Positions 60,701 through 63,700 of a stretch of 64,000 nt of DNA are shown here, one piece after another. Below the pieces are notes generated by a model. The model made no database searches. It was given only the letters and a program-made list of their open reading frames with translations, and was not told the origin of the DNA. The first letter of the stretch is position 1. Every line of letters starts with the position of its first letter. Where the stretch lies: contig CALSCP010002427.1 of the NCBI GenBank assembly GCA_943704425.1, forward strand, positions 1-64,000, in the 5' to 3' direction. Position numbers and translations under genes: made by a program. The stretch is from Ministeria vibrans ATCC 50519 (taxonomy: Eukaryota; Opisthokonta; Filasterea).

Positions 60701-63700
60701 ATTGCCCACACGCGACCCTTGATTCACTTGAATCTGTGCTGCCTGACCAACTGTCAGCGCCGTCAGACCCGACACTCGACCTGCCCACAGTTCCCACGTG
60801 GCGCCTGTGCCACCAACAGCAAGCGTGCTGGGCGACACCAGTGTGCCCTCGTCGTAGACGCGCAGGCTTGTTGGAAACAAGGTTGACGCACCGTCACTCA
60901 CCGAGGTGACGGTAAGCGTCTGCGAGGAACCCACATGAACCACGCCGGTAACATCACCTGAAAGCAACGCTGTGGCAATGCTCATGGTGTCAGGTACTTC
61001 ACTGGCCGTGTCGCTCCCAAGCACCGAATTGTTCGCCATGAAAGCCAACTGTGCACCCTGTGCCACGTAGAGCACATCAAAGGTGTGCGTCGCGCCGTCT
61101 TCAGACTCGAGAATCCATGCGGCCGTCGGCTGCTCCGCCTGGTGCAGGTAGCGCTGCGCCACGGGATTCTCGCCACCAAGGAAGACCTGTATTTCACCAA
61201 GGGCCGGACGGGTGCCGCCCGAACGTGTCACCACAATGGTGACGGTTGATGTTGTCTCGTCGACGTACACATCCGTAAACATGCCTGGGGAACAGCCACT
61301 GGGATCCACATCGCCGTCCGTCTTGGCTGTGCTGCCAACCGATACGGAGAAAAGAGATTCGGTCGAGGCGGAGCAGGCTGGGTAGATGCGCACCTTGCGC
61401 ACGTAGGCGGACGACGCGAGTGTTACAGTCAGAGTCGTTGTGGCCGATGTCCACAAGGCCCATGAGTCGCTCGTGCTGCCCTGACTTCCATCAAACAGAT
61501 TCAGCCAATTACTCGCACCGTTGCGAATGTTCGACGACGACGAAACTGTGGCAATCGAACCGGGTGCCGTGTATAGCTGGTTGGTGGTGGTGCCGCCACT
61601 CAGGTCGAGCAGGCCACCGTCATTCTCCATGCGTGTGCCCATACGCGAACTTGTCGCACCACCGTTGTCCACACGCAGTACCTTGCTTGACGCATCCTCG
61701 CTGTACACCGTACCAGCACCGCCACTCTGAGCTGTACCAAAAGAGGAACCACCCATAGAGCGAATGACGCCTTGGAAGGCGCTACACAACGCTGTCGTAC
61801 AATACACCGCAACACGACCACCTCCACCACCACCTCCCGCCGTCGACGTGGTCGGATCGCCGTTGCCACCATTCGCCGATATCACGCCGAAACCCACCAG
61901 CGACCCTGTGTGCACTTGAACCGAACCGCCGCTTCCTCCGCCACCGGCCGACGACGTGTCGGATGCATTGCCGTCCGCCGAGACAGTGCCCTCCACAAGA
62001 AACACCATCGTCACATTGATGCGAAGGGCACCACCACCAGGTGCGCCTTGCGCCCCACCACCGCCGCTGCCAATCGAAACAGGGAGATATGTGCTGCCGT
62101 ACGCAAATCGACGAGAAGTCTGCCACTGTCCCGGACCCCCAAGACCGCCGTGACTGCCGCCCGAACCGCCGTCCGCGTGCGCAAAGCCAGCACCATCACC
62201 GGCGCCCGCCGTGTCGCCACCACCGTTTGCCGACACCGTAGCCAAGCGTGCCAACGAAAACTCCACTGCATCAATGTCGAGTCGATCAGACAAAATGCGG
62301 CCGTCACCGCGCACGTCAATGTAGTCACTGATGAGGTGTGCCGGTGCGTCTTCGTTGGGGGGCACAGCAACACTGAGCAGACTGCCTGCGCCACCCACCA
62401 CGAGACTGAACGTGTCTACTTGTGCCGTTTCGTTCACCACCAACGTCTTGTCGGCACGCACCATCGCTGAATCCTGGTCGAGACGAAGCGACGCGCCACG
62501 CCACAACGTCACATTCCAAGCACCATCAATGACAGTACTGCCTCCCGCCGCATCCACGACGCAGTTGCTCAGTGTCGTCTCGTTGGCAAACGTCAACGTA
62601 GCACCATCGTACAAACGCGTATTGGTGTTGATCGTCAGCGAGCCGCTGAGCCCACTGGCGCCCAGACGCTGGCTGTCTCCAACGTGCAGGCGTCCGCTAC
62701 CATCCGAATAAAACTTGGTGAATGCCAACATCGAATTTTCACCCTCCATTGCGAGATGCGCCGAGCCGTTCACGTGAAGCTCGTCGACAAACAACGTCTC
62801 ACCGCCAACAAGCCAGGTTCGACCGCTGTCCACGTCGAGCGACATCCAGTCGGCAACATCGTCGGACGACACGGCATTTGCAGCGCCATTGTTGTCCACA
62901 AGCAGACGCGTGTGACTCGCAGCCGACACGAGCGTCTCGCTAGTGTACACCGTACCCGCACCCCCACTGCTGCTTGAGCCAGACGATCCCGTGTGTCCCG
63001 CACCTCCAAATGCACGCAGCGAACCCGTAAAAGGCTCGACACGTGCATTTTGAGTCGCATAGTACACAGCCACACGACCACCGGCTCCACCACCGCCGGG
63101 ACGTGCGCTGTTCGCATCACCATCGCCGCCGTCACACGACACACGTCCCACACCGTGCAATCGGTTTGTCTCCAAGTACACGCTTCCACCACTTCCGCCA
63201 CCGGCACGCGGCGATTCGCCCACACCGCCATTGGCGGAAATGACACCGTCAAGAAGCACTGTGGAATTCACTTCGACCCACAAACGACCACCACCTCGTC
63301 CGCCTTGCGAGCCGCTGTTTCCATCGCCGCCGGGACTGCCCAACGACACGGGGTGCGTCACGCTGCCATATGCAGCGCCCACAGTAGCCTGCGCCGCACC
63401 ACTGCCACCGCGTCCACCATGTCCCGCACCACTGGCGCCCGTCGTCGACGCCACCCCTGCACCGGCACTCGAATCCCCGCTTGCAAAGCCAAGGGCGTCT
63501 GCATTCAGACTGCCGCCGGTGTGCACATGCAATTGGTCACACAGAAGGCGCAAAGCCCCCGAACGAATCGTGCCGCCCGATTGCACCTCGATCGTGCCCG
63601 TGGTCACCAGCGTCGCCACGTCGTCCAGCACCACGTCCACCTGGAAATCAATCAAGCCCTGATTCTCAACAATCACGTCGGCCCAGCGCACAACAGGAAG

